Of a stretch of 5,619 nucleotides of DNA, positions 1 to 5,619 are shown piece after piece. Source of the stretch: Methanobacteriota archaeon (GTDB lineage Archaea > Thermoplasmatota > DTKX01 > GCA-020343715); the NCBI GenBank assembly GCA_030594725.1, contig JAUVEQ010000208.1, positions 1 to 5,619 on the forward strand. Direction: 5' to 3'. Both the position numbers and the translations under genes were made by a program. The first letter of the stretch is position 1. Every line of letters starts with the position of its first letter. Below the pieces are notes generated by a model that worked only from the letters and a program-made list of their open reading frames with translations, was not told the origin of the DNA and did no database searches.

Positions 1-110
1 GTGCTACTACTGAGGGGAAAGTCCTCGGATCCGGCCATGGTAGTACCCTGGTCTCGAAGGTGGGGCATCGCATTTTATCTTTGTGCAGCATAAGGTAGGG
101 CCATCGGGGC
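1..110. other. Non-coding left flank with possible RNA hairpin and T-rich tract
   Basis: No convincing protein gene is visible here. On the + strand, TACTAC (5-10) can pair with GTAGTA (40-45), enclosing a small GAGG/CCTC stem (12-15 with 23-26). A T-rich stretch, ATTTTATCTTT, lies near 72-82. Structure followed by a U-rich tract is what the 3' end of an archaeal + strand transcript arriving from the left would look like, but this is inference from a short edge fragment. Two + strand frames are open from the left edge and stop at 91-93 and 96-98. Either could be the last codons of an upstream gene, though neither peptide is recognisable. The same stretch is the downstream region of the leftward amidohydrolase gene, and I see no U-tract terminator for that direction. 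Confidence 0.3.
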
Positions 111-914
111 CTAGATCATGTCGTGGATGAGCTGGAAGGCCTCCTTCCGCGTGTCCCTCACAGTGGGTCTCAATGGGCGGGACAGCTCGATCTCCTTAAG
201 ATCGATATCGCCCTCGACCGTGGCCTCCTCGTATGGCGGCCCCTGGACCAGCACGTTCCCCCTGGGGCCCACGATGTGGCTGCCACCCCAGAAGGTCAGC
301 TGCATCTGAGAGCCCACCTGGTTGCTGTAGATGAATGCGCACGCGTTCTCGATGGCCCTCGCCTGGGCCAGCTTCACGAAGTAGTCCCGTGAGGTGGTGG
401 GGGATGCGGAGATGCACACGAGGATGTCAGCGCCCTGGATGGCGTATGCCTTGCAGATCTCGGGGAAGAAGATGTCGTAGCAGATCAGTAGCCCCAGGCG
501 ACCCACTGGTGTGTCGAAGACGGGAAGGCGGTTCCCGTGACCGAAGAACATCCTCTCCTCGAAGGGCCCGAAGTTGGGCAGTGACCACTTCCGGTACGAG
601 TCCACCGTGCCGTCGGGCCGGACCACGACCGAGGAGTTGTAGGTGATGCCCCTCCTCACCGGGTCCCGTTCCGGCATGCCGAAGACCACCGTGGAGCCCG
701 AGGCCTTGGCCGCGCCCGCCACCTGCTGGACCACGTCCCCGTCCAGGGTCTCGCCCAGCCGCATGTGCTCGTCCCGGGCCATGTAGCCGGTCAAGAAGAG
801 CTCGGGGAAGACCACCAGGTCGGCACCGGCGGAGGTGATGACCTGGTCCATCCGTTCCAGGTTGGCGGCCACCTTGCCGCGCCTGGCCTGGTACTGACCT
901 AATGCTACGCGCAT
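111..914 (-). CDS. Nitrilase-superfamily amidohydrolase, candidate glutaminase partner of NadE
   Basis: This 267-residue protein has the full carbon-nitrogen hydrolase fold signature and the usual length of a single-domain member. The catalytic triad is visible: Glu38 in FPELFLTGY, Lys109 in YRKWSLPNFG, and Cys145 in GLLICYDIFFPE, with the auxiliary glutamate at 119-120 (PFEER). The family hydrolyses amides or nitriles through a cysteine thioester. The stretch from YNSSVVV (92-98) through KWSLPNFGPFEERMFF (109-124) resembles the glutaminase domain of glutamine-dependent NAD+ synthetase, where K-x-x-LPNYGVFDE-x-x-YF is typical. The sequence after Cys145 is Tyr-Asp, as in general amidases, rather than the Glu-Asp common in NadE glutaminase domains. 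No signal peptide is seen, so it is cytoplasmic. It starts at ATG 914 with the typical MRVALGQ first strand. No Shine-Dalgarno is seen, and a TATA-like box about 26 bases upstream suggests a leaderless mRNA. It is divergent from nadE. Its family is secure; the glutaminase role is inference, and an omega-amidase or carbamoyl-amine amidase role remains possible. Confidence 0.93.
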   Translation of the reverse strand: MRVALGQYQARRGKVAANLERMDQVITSAGADLVVFPELFLTGYMARDEHMRLGETLDGDVVQQVAGAAKASGSTVVFGMPERDPVRRGITYNSSVVVRPDGTVDSYRKWSLPNFGPFEERMFFGHGNRLPVFDTPVGRLGLLICYDIFFPEICKAYAIQGADILVCISASPTTSRDYFVKLAQARAIENACAFIYSNQVGSQMQLTFWGGSHIVGPRGNVLVQGPPYEEATVEGDIDLKEIELSRPLRPTVRDTRKEAFQLIHDMI

Positions 915-949
915 GGTAAGCTAGATATGGGAAACGATAGATAACCATT
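915..949. promoter_or_regulatory. Divergent promoter between amidohydrolase gene and nadE
   Basis: Only 35 bases separate the two divergent start codons, so both promoters must sit here or overlap coding sequence. Reading leftward, TTATCTAT (943-936) is centred about 26 bases before the ATG at 914, the normal distance from an archaeal TATA box to the transcription start; this predicts a leaderless mRNA. Reading rightward, CTAGATAT (921-928) is centred about 25 bases before the GTG at 950, predicting a start at or just before that codon. Neither gene has a clear GGAGG. The boxes are recognised only by composition and spacing, so the assignment is tentative. Sharing so short a region would tie expression of the two genes together. 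Confidence 0.45.
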
Positions 950-1765
950 GTGATTGGAATGGGACTGTCCCCCAAGTATCGAAGCGAGTTCGCCACGGTC
1001 ATCGAGACCTTCATCCGGGACAAGGTGAGGGACGCCGACGCCAAGGGCGTGGTCCTCGGACTGTCCGGAGGCCTCGACTCGGCCGTGGTGGCGGCCATGT
1101 CGGCCCGGGCGGTCGGACCCGAACGGGTGCTCTGCATCATGATGCCCGAGGCGGCCACGCCCCCCCAGGAGATGGATGACGCCCGCATGCTCGCCGAGGA
1201 CCTGGGCATGGAGCACATGACCATCGCCCTGGACCCCGTCATGGAGGCGTTCCGGCAGCAGCTGGGGGGCGATGTGGAGGACAAGGCCTTCGCCAACGCC
1301 AAGGCGCGGGCCAGGATGACCATCCTCTACTACCACGGCCAACTACGCGGCTACCTGGTGATGGGCACGGGCAACAAGTCCGAGGTCCTGATGGGATACT
1401 TCACCAAGCACGGCGACGGCGGAGTGGACTACCAGCCCCTGGGCGACATCTACAAGACCCAGGTGCGTGGCCTCGCGGCGGACATAGACCTCCCCCAGGT
1501 GTTCATCGACAAGCCACCCTCGGCCAATCTCCTGCCCGGCCAGACGGACGAGGACGACATGGGGATCAGGTACGAGGACCTGGACCGCATCCTGCTGGGC
1601 ATCGAGATCGGGATGAACAACGATGAGATCGCCGAGCGGACCGACCTGCCCGTCGACGAGGTGGCCCGGGTCCGCGGGATCGTCATCGCGACCAAGCACA
1701 AGAGGCGAATTCCGCTGGCACCCAAGCTGGGCATACGAACGGTGGGATGGGACTGGCGAGAGTGA
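950..1765 (+). CDS. nadE: NAD+ synthetase, short form without fused glutaminase domain
   Basis: NadE catalyses the last step of NAD+ biosynthesis: ATP-dependent amidation of deamido-NAD+ through an adenylylated intermediate. The 271-residue protein carries every expected motif in order: the ATP-pyrophosphatase loop SGGLDSA (39-45), GTGNKSE (139-145), YFTKHGDGG (150-158), PLGDIYKTQV (163-172), KPPSANLLPGQTDED (188-202), and a C-terminal HKR-x-P (250-255). The length matches ammonia-dependent archaeal enzymes, and there is no N-terminal amidotransferase domain. A nitrilase-family gene lies divergently 35 bases away and may supply ammonia. The start is uncertain: GTG at 950 fits a leaderless transcript from the TATA-like box at 921-928. 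ATG at 959 (residue 4) is a more usual codon and has GTGAT, a weak match to the archaeal anti-Shine-Dalgarno, just upstream. All conserved sequence lies after both. It is cytoplasmic. The gene ends nine bases before the convergent stop of the next gene. Confidence 0.97.
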   Translation: MIGMGLSPKYRSEFATVIETFIRDKVRDADAKGVVLGLSGGLDSAVVAAMSARAVGPERVLCIMMPEAATPPQEMDDARMLAEDLGMEHMTIALDPVMEAFRQQLGGDVEDKAFANAKARARMTILYYHGQLRGYLVMGTGNKSEVLMGYFTKHGDGGVDYQPLGDIYKTQVRGLAADIDLPQVFIDKPPSANLLPGQTDEDDMGIRYEDLDRILLGIEIGMNNDEIAERTDLPVDEVARVRGIVIATKHKRRIPLAPKLGIRTVGWDWRE

Positions 1766-1780
1766 GACCGCGGTCTACTC
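1760..1780. terminator. Palindrome between convergent stop codons, possible bidirectional terminator
   Basis: AGACCGCGGTCT at 1765-1776 is a perfect 12-bp palindrome lying across the 9-bp gap between two convergent genes and touching both stop codons (TGA at 1763-1765, TAG complement at 1775-1777). Flanking GAGT (1760-1763) and ACTC (1777-1780) extend the inverted repeat, with one unpaired G at 1764. Being symmetrical, it could form a hairpin in transcripts from either side. Downstream on the + strand the sequence is pyrimidine-rich (TCCTCTTGCTTCTTC from about 1790), which might help termination of nadE; there is no comparable U-tract for the leftward transcript. It may instead be a protein-binding site or chance. 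Confidence 0.35.
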
Positions 1781-3199
1781 CCCGTCTCCATCCTCTTGCT
1801 TCTTCAGCTCTGCGAGCTCGACCATGACCTCTACGGTCCTGGCCTTGAGGGCGGCCCGGGTGGCCTTCCAGTCCTTGTCGGAGATCTTGCCATCGTCGTG
1901 GCGGGCGTCCAGGCCCTTGAGCTCCTTGACCAGGTTGGCCTTCCTCTCCTCCAGCTCCTCGATGCGCTTGGAGACGGACTTCTCCTTCGGAGGTCTCTTC
2001 CTCTTGGGAGGTTTCTCCGGGACCACCGGGGGGACCTCTTCCTTGGCCGCCTCGGCCTCTTCGGCCTCTTCGTCCTCCCCGTCCAGGTCCTCGTCCTCCT
2101 CCTTGCCCTTCCTACGGGGACCGCTCCAAAGCACGAGGAACAGCAGGAGGAGCACCACGCCGAAGAGTGCGGCATACCTCATGTAGAGGCTCCAATCGGT
2201 ACTGTCGGTGCCCTCCTCCATTATCTTGACGCTGAATGTGGTGATGGTCTCGAAGGTGGTCGGGTCGCCGGCTCCGGTGGATTCGTGGGTCGGTGAAAGT
2301 GGCGGGCCCAGACCTTCTGCGCCGTCGTACACTACCAGATCCATCCCCTTGGTGAGGTAGATGTCCATCACCACGGGACGCTGCAGGAAGATCAGCTTGT
2401 CGAACACGATCTTGTCGCCCTCTATCTCTCCCCGGTACTGCACGATTATGCTGATGGTCATCCCGTACTCGAAGGTCATGCCCTGGATGCGCATCTTGTA
2501 GAAGCCATCCGTCAGGGTGGTGTAGGGGTCCAGGTAGAGGCTGTAGGTCATCAGGACCAGGTCCTCGAGGGATGCCTCGATGGTACCTGGGCCGAGATCG
2601 GGCAGTCCCAGTGGAGCCAGATCGATCACGGTGGGCTCGGTGGCGTTGGTCGTCACCTCGCCCCCGGTGAAGTTCATGATCGGGTGATTCCTGGTGTCGA
2701 CCACCAGGACGTTCCAATCGTACGTGGAATTGACCCTGGGGTCTGGCTCTCCCGGCTCGTCCGGATTGAGGTCGTCCGGCGTCAGAATGAAGGTGTCCCC
2801 GGTCACGTTGGTGAAGTTGCCCACGTACCCGCTGGTGGAGTTGGTGAGCTGGACCGTGTAGTTGGCCACGTCGTACTCCCACTTGTAGTGGGACATCCGT
2901 GGGTATCCGTTGTCCATCGCGAAGTCGGGAGGTATGTAGACGATGCCGTAGTCGGTGACCTGTTCCGGGTCGGTCATCTCGAACGAGATCTCCTCCCTGA
3001 CCAGCACGAAACCGTAACCGGCGTCGATGTTGCTGGGGTTCTCCGCGTTCCCTTCGACCACGAGCATGTCGTTCCCCGAATTGGGCATGGCGCCCCCGTG
3101 CTGTTGCTGGCCAAGGGCATCGGCGGCCACGGTGCATATGATCAGCAGTGCGAGCACGGCCACCGAAGTGGTCCTGGCTATCGTTCCTCTCGCCTTCAT
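1775..3199 (-). CDS. Exported single-pass membrane protein with CcmI-like cytoplasmic coiled coil
   Basis: I do not recognise this 474-residue protein as a named family. It has a signal peptide (basic MKARGTIAR, hydrophobic 12-26, likely cleavage after ALG at residue 30). An extracytoplasmic domain of about 310 residues follows, mostly beta-like in character, with seven Asn-X-Ser/Thr sequons (Asn113, 120, 128, 131, 157, 176, 185). A membrane helix spans about 342-359, followed by PRRKGK, which fits a cytoplasmic C-terminus. The tail has an acidic run (367-388), a Pro/Lys/Arg stretch (389-412) and a predicted coiled coil (409-468) containing DDGKISDKDWKATRAALKAR. That segment resembles the short helical element with an acidic-Gly-Lys-Ile/Leu-Ser-Asp/Glu core in CcmI/CycH-type and related cytochrome c biogenesis proteins. 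The mature part has no cysteine and no CXXCH, so it is neither a cytochrome nor a thioredoxin-like CcmG/CcmH. The ATG at 3199 overlaps the ccmF stop as TGATG, with GAGGAGGAG five bases upstream. The operon context supports a role in cytochrome c maturation; the exact role is unknown. Confidence 0.85.
   Translation of the reverse strand: MKARGTIARTTSVAVLALLIICTVAADALGQQQHGGAMPNSGNDMLVVEGNAENPSNIDAGYGFVLVREEISFEMTDPEQVTDYGIVYIPPDFAMDNGYPRMSHYKWEYDVANYTVQLTNSTSGYVGNFTNVTGDTFILTPDDLNPDEPGEPDPRVNSTYDWNVLVVDTRNHPIMNFTGGEVTTNATEPTVIDLAPLGLPDLGPGTIEASLEDLVLMTYSLYLDPYTTLTDGFYKMRIQGMTFEYGMTISIIVQYRGEIEGDKIVFDKLIFLQRPVVMDIYLTKGMDLVVYDGAEGLGPPLSPTHESTGAGDPTTFETITTFSVKIMEEGTDSTDWSLYMRYAALFGVVLLLLFLVLWSGPRRKGKEEDEDLDGEDEEAEEAEAAKEEVPPVVPEKPPKRKRPPKEKSVSKRIEELEERKANLVKELKGLDARHDDGKISDKDWKATRAALKARTVEVMVELAELKKQEDGDGE
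1796..1975 (-). other. Coiled-coil domain resembling CcmI-type helical segment
   Basis: Residues about 409-468 of the 474-residue protein form a charged, heptad-like helix pair: a first helix with regularly spaced leucine/isoleucine (RIEELEERKANLVKELKGL), a turn at HDDGKIS (434-440), and a second helix rich in alanine, valine and leucine. In CcmI-type proteins a comparable helical segment lies on the cytoplasmic side of the membrane. Here it also follows the membrane helix and should be cytoplasmic. The similarity is by eye; many unrelated short-coil membrane proteins carry a similar acidic-Gly-Lys-Ile-Ser turn, so homology is not established. Confidence 0.45.
2052..2069. repeat. Two tandem copies of a 9-bp unit in the acidic tail
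   Basis: TCGGCCTCT occurs twice in perfect tandem, with degenerate copies on either side. On the coding (minus) strand it encodes part of the Glu/Ala-rich run at residues 377-386 of the 474-residue protein. It is most simply a low-complexity expansion in a disordered acidic linker. Confidence 0.6.
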
Positions 3200-5619
3200 C
3201 AGGGCTCCTCCTCGTCTTCATCCGTGATTAAATCTTCGCCTTCCGCTCCCGCCTCACCATCATCGGCGTCATCCGCTGTTCCGTCCTCGGTGGCGGTCCC
3301 TTCCCGGTCGGGCGGTTCCTCCTTCTTGCCGGTCCACCAGGTCTCGAGGGGCCTGAGGAGCACGCCCCCCGACAGGAGGAACATGCCGGTCCAGAGGAAG
3401 GCCATCGCCGGGACCTCGATCACCATGACGGTGGCGACGAAGGTCCCATCCTCCAAGGGTTTGGCGTAAAGCACGCTGACGTAGACGTCCTTAAGGAGGG
3501 TCGCGTAGATGAAGACATCGGTCATCTCCAGGCTCACGTAGACCCGCCGGTAGAGCCTCTTGACCTGGGGCCCTGGGATGACCGTCTCCTCGCCCTCGTA
3601 GTAGATGGTGACGTTCCCCCGGGGGCCGTCCACGGACCGCAGGAAACCCTCCAAGAAATCGGTATCGTTCTTGAGCCTGATGAACTGGCCCTCGAGGATG
3701 TCCGAGTCCTCCCACAGGGCCGGCCAGACCGACAGTTCCGTGGTGGGCGCCAGGAGGTCCACCACGACCGTCCGGTTGGCATCCCGGAAGCTCTGGAACC
3801 GGATCGGTATGTGATTTTCCTGGAGGTCGGATGCGACGATCTCTCCGTTCATGGTCCTGGTCTTCCCATCCTCTTCCCACGTCAGGGTGCCGTACTCCCG
3901 GTTCTTCCAGCTGGAGATGACCTTGATCCTGCCCGAGTCCTTCTCGTCGCCGTCCCTCTTCACGACCACCCTGCCGTCGAAGGTGTCCCAGTACTCGTTG
4001 CGTTCCCGGACGCCGGTGTCCCGTATCCAGCTCCGGTCCTCGATCAGGACCTCGTACTCCCCATGCTCGATGGGATCGTCATGGGCCCAGGTCGTTCCCT
4101 CCGTCTGGGGGAGAGTGGGCACGTTGGACAGGCAGTACGCCATGAACATCATGGCGAGGCCCAGGTGGAGGATGATGGAGCCTGACCTTCTCGCCAGCAC
4201 CTTCAAGTCCCTACCGCTTCTGCGTACCACGGACCCGGCCTGTCCCAGGACGATGGCCATGCCGAACACGCCCATGGTCGCTCCGAGCCAAGCGATCCCC
4301 GGGTCAAGGTCACCGGGGTTCAATGCCCACAGCATGACCCCAGCCAGGAGTGCTAGACCGGTGGCGATGATGGCCTTCCGCCTTTCCAGGTAGCGGGCGG
4401 CCATGCACATGACCAGGAAGGCCATGAGGGGCACGGCGAAAACGCCAACGCGTGTATCGTACTCTCCGGGTGAGACCGTTCCACCGGCGGACCCGACGAG
4501 CATCATCAGGACGAGGATCATCGAGACAACGAGCAGGAAGACGGTGGCGAACATGCTGACCCGCCATCGGGCCAACCATTCCAGGAAGGGCTCGTCCTCC
4601 CCTCTCTCTGGAAGCATGGCCGGATCCTCATCGTCCTTCATGAACCGATAGATCACGGAGGCCAGGGTGGCGATCAGCACGGCCCACATGCAGTAGTAGA
4701 GATATCTGAGCGAGGGAGATCCCGTCAACGCCTCGGCCACCCTGTCGAAGGCGGCCCCGGCGGACGCGCCGGCGTACGCGTGGACGCTCATCCATACTCC
4801 CGAACGGGTCACGAAGGTGGCGAAGAGGACCAGGAACATGGACATGCCCGCCAGGAAGGGGGCCAGGTATGTGTAGTCCCGACGCCGGCGGTGGGAGACC
4901 AGGGCGTGGAGCAGGGCTGTAAGGGAGATCCATGGAAGCAGGGACGATGTCTCCACCGGGTCCCACGCCCAGTAACCCCCCCAGCCGAGGGTGACGTAGG
5001 CCCACATGGCCCCGATGCCGATGCCAAGGGTGAGGGTGAACCAGGCGAGGCGGGTCCAGGGCCTGGCGATGTCCGACCACAGGTCGTCCCTGCGCAGCAC
5101 GTAGGCCATGGCCGCCCCGAAGACTATGGTGATCATGGCGTACGCCATGAATATGATGGGCGGGTGGATCGCCATGAGGGGCGTCCGCAGGGCGGGATTG
5201 AGGCCGTGTCCGCCCGGTGGTAGGGCGGTGGTCCTGGCCGCAAAGGGCTCCAGGGCCATGGTGGCGAGGAGCAGCACGAGGGCCACGAGCATGACGACAG
5301 CCCTTACCAGGTCCATGGTCAGCCATCCCTCGGGCGGGATCGCCCTCCGCTCGGCCTTCCGGGCCGCGACCTTGGCGGTGAGGGTCTTGTGCGCCTGCCG
5401 CGAGCGCCCCTTCCGGCCCTTCCGCTCCTTGGTATCCTCCTCGACCCGCTCCTCCTCCGGTCCGAGCCCGAGCCGGTCGCGGCGCCACCAGCGGAGCTCC
5501 TCGACCATCCAGAAGACGAGTAGCATCGACGACCAGAGCACCATAGAACCCGCCTGCCCGGCCCATGAGCCAGACAGCTTGTACGTGGTGGGCATGTCCT
5601 CGGAGGAGTATGCCCACAC
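3199..5619 (-). CDS. ccmF: Cytochrome c heme lyase subunit CcmF, 5' end outside window
   Basis: CcmF is the integral membrane heme-handling subunit of cytochrome c maturation System I; it takes heme from holo-CcmE and attaches it to apocytochrome c outside the membrane. The visible 806 residues contain the WWD signature, GWGGYWAWDPVE (212-223). His152 (IHPP), His238 (ALLHAL), His280 (SVHAY) and His485 (ILHLGLA) match the periplasmic and transmembrane heme-ligand histidines of bacterial CcmF; the spacing of the first three agrees closely with E. coli. About 13 membrane helices are visible (for example 103-121, 153-175, 190-209, 252-271, 354-377, 481-499, 731-757). A large extracytoplasmic domain spans about 500-728, with sequons at Asn615, 651 and 669, and an acidic tail spans 765-806. 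The open frame reaches the window edge at a GTG, but it opens on the internal family motif WAYSS-x-x-MPTTYK, so the first helix and roughly 60-90 residues lie beyond the edge. A charged insertion follows the first visible helix (41-100). Confidence 0.95.
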   Translation of the reverse strand: MWAYSSEDMPTTYKLSGSWAGQAGSMVLWSSMLLVFWMVEELRWWRRDRLGLGPEEERVEEDTKERKGRKGRSRQAHKTLTAKVAARKAERRAIPPEGWLTMDLVRAVVMLVALVLLLATMALEPFAARTTALPPGGHGLNPALRTPLMAIHPPIIFMAYAMITIVFGAAMAYVLRRDDLWSDIARPWTRLAWFTLTLGIGIGAMWAYVTLGWGGYWAWDPVETSSLLPWISLTALLHALVSHRRRRDYTYLAPFLAGMSMFLVLFATFVTRSGVWMSVHAYAGASAGAAFDRVAEALTGSPSLRYLYYCMWAVLIATLASVIYRFMKDDEDPAMLPERGEDEPFLEWLARWRVSMFATVFLLVVSMILVLMMLVGSAGGTVSPGEYDTRVGVFAVPLMAFLVMCMAARYLERRKAIIATGLALLAGVMLWALNPGDLDPGIAWLGATMGVFGMAIVLGQAGSVVRRSGRDLKVLARRSGSIILHLGLAMMFMAYCLSNVPTLPQTEGTTWAHDDPIEHGEYEVLIEDRSWIRDTGVRERNEYWDTFDGRVVVKRDGDEKDSGRIKVISSWKNREYGTLTWEEDGKTRTMNGEIVASDLQENHIPIRFQSFRDANRTVVVDLLAPTTELSVWPALWEDSDILEGQFIRLKNDTDFLEGFLRSVDGPRGNVTIYYEGEETVIPGPQVKRLYRRVYVSLEMTDVFIYATLLKDVYVSVLYAKPLEDGTFVATVMVIEVPAMAFLWTGMFLLSGGVLLRPLETWWTGKKEEPPDREGTATEDGTADDADDGEAGAEGEDLITDEDEEEP
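3205..3213 (-). promoter_or_regulatory. Strong Shine-Dalgarno within ccmF end
   Basis: On the minus strand GAGGAGGAG sits five bases before the ATG at 3199 and inside the last codons of ccmF, where it also encodes part of the terminal acidic run. The stop of ccmF and this start share one base (TGATG). Together these fix the start of the downstream gene and suggest coupled translation. The strong site contrasts with the apparently leaderless genes to the left, as expected for an internal operon gene. Confidence 0.8.

Noticed and set aside
12..26. RNase P RNA gene suggested by GGGGAAAGTCC
   Set aside because: The match is to one short conserved block only. No downstream ACAGAAA-type or terminal conserved block is seen, and a full RNA of about 300 bases would run deep into the amidohydrolase gene.
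27..41. GGATCC and CCATGG near the left edge as possible cloning or vector remnants
   Set aside because: Six-base palindromes of this composition are expected by chance in GC-rich DNA, and no vector sequence is recognised around them.
427..1323. Long minus-strand open frame antisense to nadE and overlapping the amidohydrolase gene
   Set aside because: It is low in recognisable motifs, rich in Arg/Gly/Pro/Ser typical of off-frame GC-rich sequence, and overlaps two well-supported genes.
2112..3221. Long minus-strand open frame over the 474-residue protein gene
   Set aside because: Its Arg/His/Gly-rich translation is a frame shadow; the overlapping frame has a signal peptide, membrane helix, strong ribosome binding site and operon coupling.
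4976..4982. Seven-base C run (G run on the coding strand) in the ccmF WWD motif, and a similar C run at 1160-1166 in nadE, as phase-variable tracts
   Set aside because: Both are explained by conserved Gly and Pro codons in GC-rich sequence, the frames are intact, and neither gene is a usual target of phase variation.
4628..5617. Long minus-strand open frame over the ccmF 5' part
   Set aside because: It is a frame shadow of ccmF; the true frame carries the WWD motif and conserved histidines.
1..5619. Mobile element, CRISPR array, tRNA or toxin-antitoxin system
   Set aside because: I saw no terminal inverted repeats, transposase motifs, spaced direct repeats, cloverleaf or small paired genes; the window is housekeeping metabolism plus cytochrome assembly.

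Overview
The window looks like archaeal chromosome: GC-rich, and densely packed with four protein genes. Three things point to an archaeon. The NAD+ synthetase is the short type that lacks a fused glutaminase. The divergent promoter region has TATA-like boxes placed for leaderless or nearly leaderless transcripts. The exported domains are unusually rich in N-glycosylation sequons. A Thermoplasmatota-like or other euryarchaeal lineage that makes c-type cytochromes is my best guess, but taxonomy cannot be fixed from this sequence alone.

Layout, left to right. Bases 1-110 hold no convincing gene; there is a possible hairpin followed by a T-rich tract on the + strand, perhaps the tail of a transcript arriving from the left. 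At 111-914 (- strand) lies a nitrilase-superfamily amidohydrolase whose active-site loops resemble the glutaminase domain of glutamine-dependent NAD+ synthetase. A 35-bp divergent promoter separates it from nadE (950-1765, + strand), a complete NAD+ synthetase. The two could form a split glutamine-dependent NAD+ synthetase, with the hydrolase releasing ammonia and NadE using it to amidate deamido-NAD+.

nadE converges on the second unit with a 9-bp gap centred on a perfect palindrome. That unit, read leftward from the right edge, is a two-gene cytochrome c maturation operon. ccmF comes first (5619-3199, 5' end outside the window); it keeps the WWD motif and four histidines matching the known heme-ligand positions. 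It overlaps by one base (TGATG) with a 474-residue protein (3199-1775) that I do not recognise as a named family. That protein has a signal peptide, a glycosylation-rich extracytoplasmic domain, one membrane helix and a cytoplasmic coiled coil resembling the short segment seen in CcmI/CycH-type and other cytochrome c biogenesis proteins.

The most interesting points are the possible split NAD+ synthetase and the unrecognised CcmF partner, which might stand in for the CcmH/CcmI apocytochrome-handling module reported to be missing from archaeal System I.
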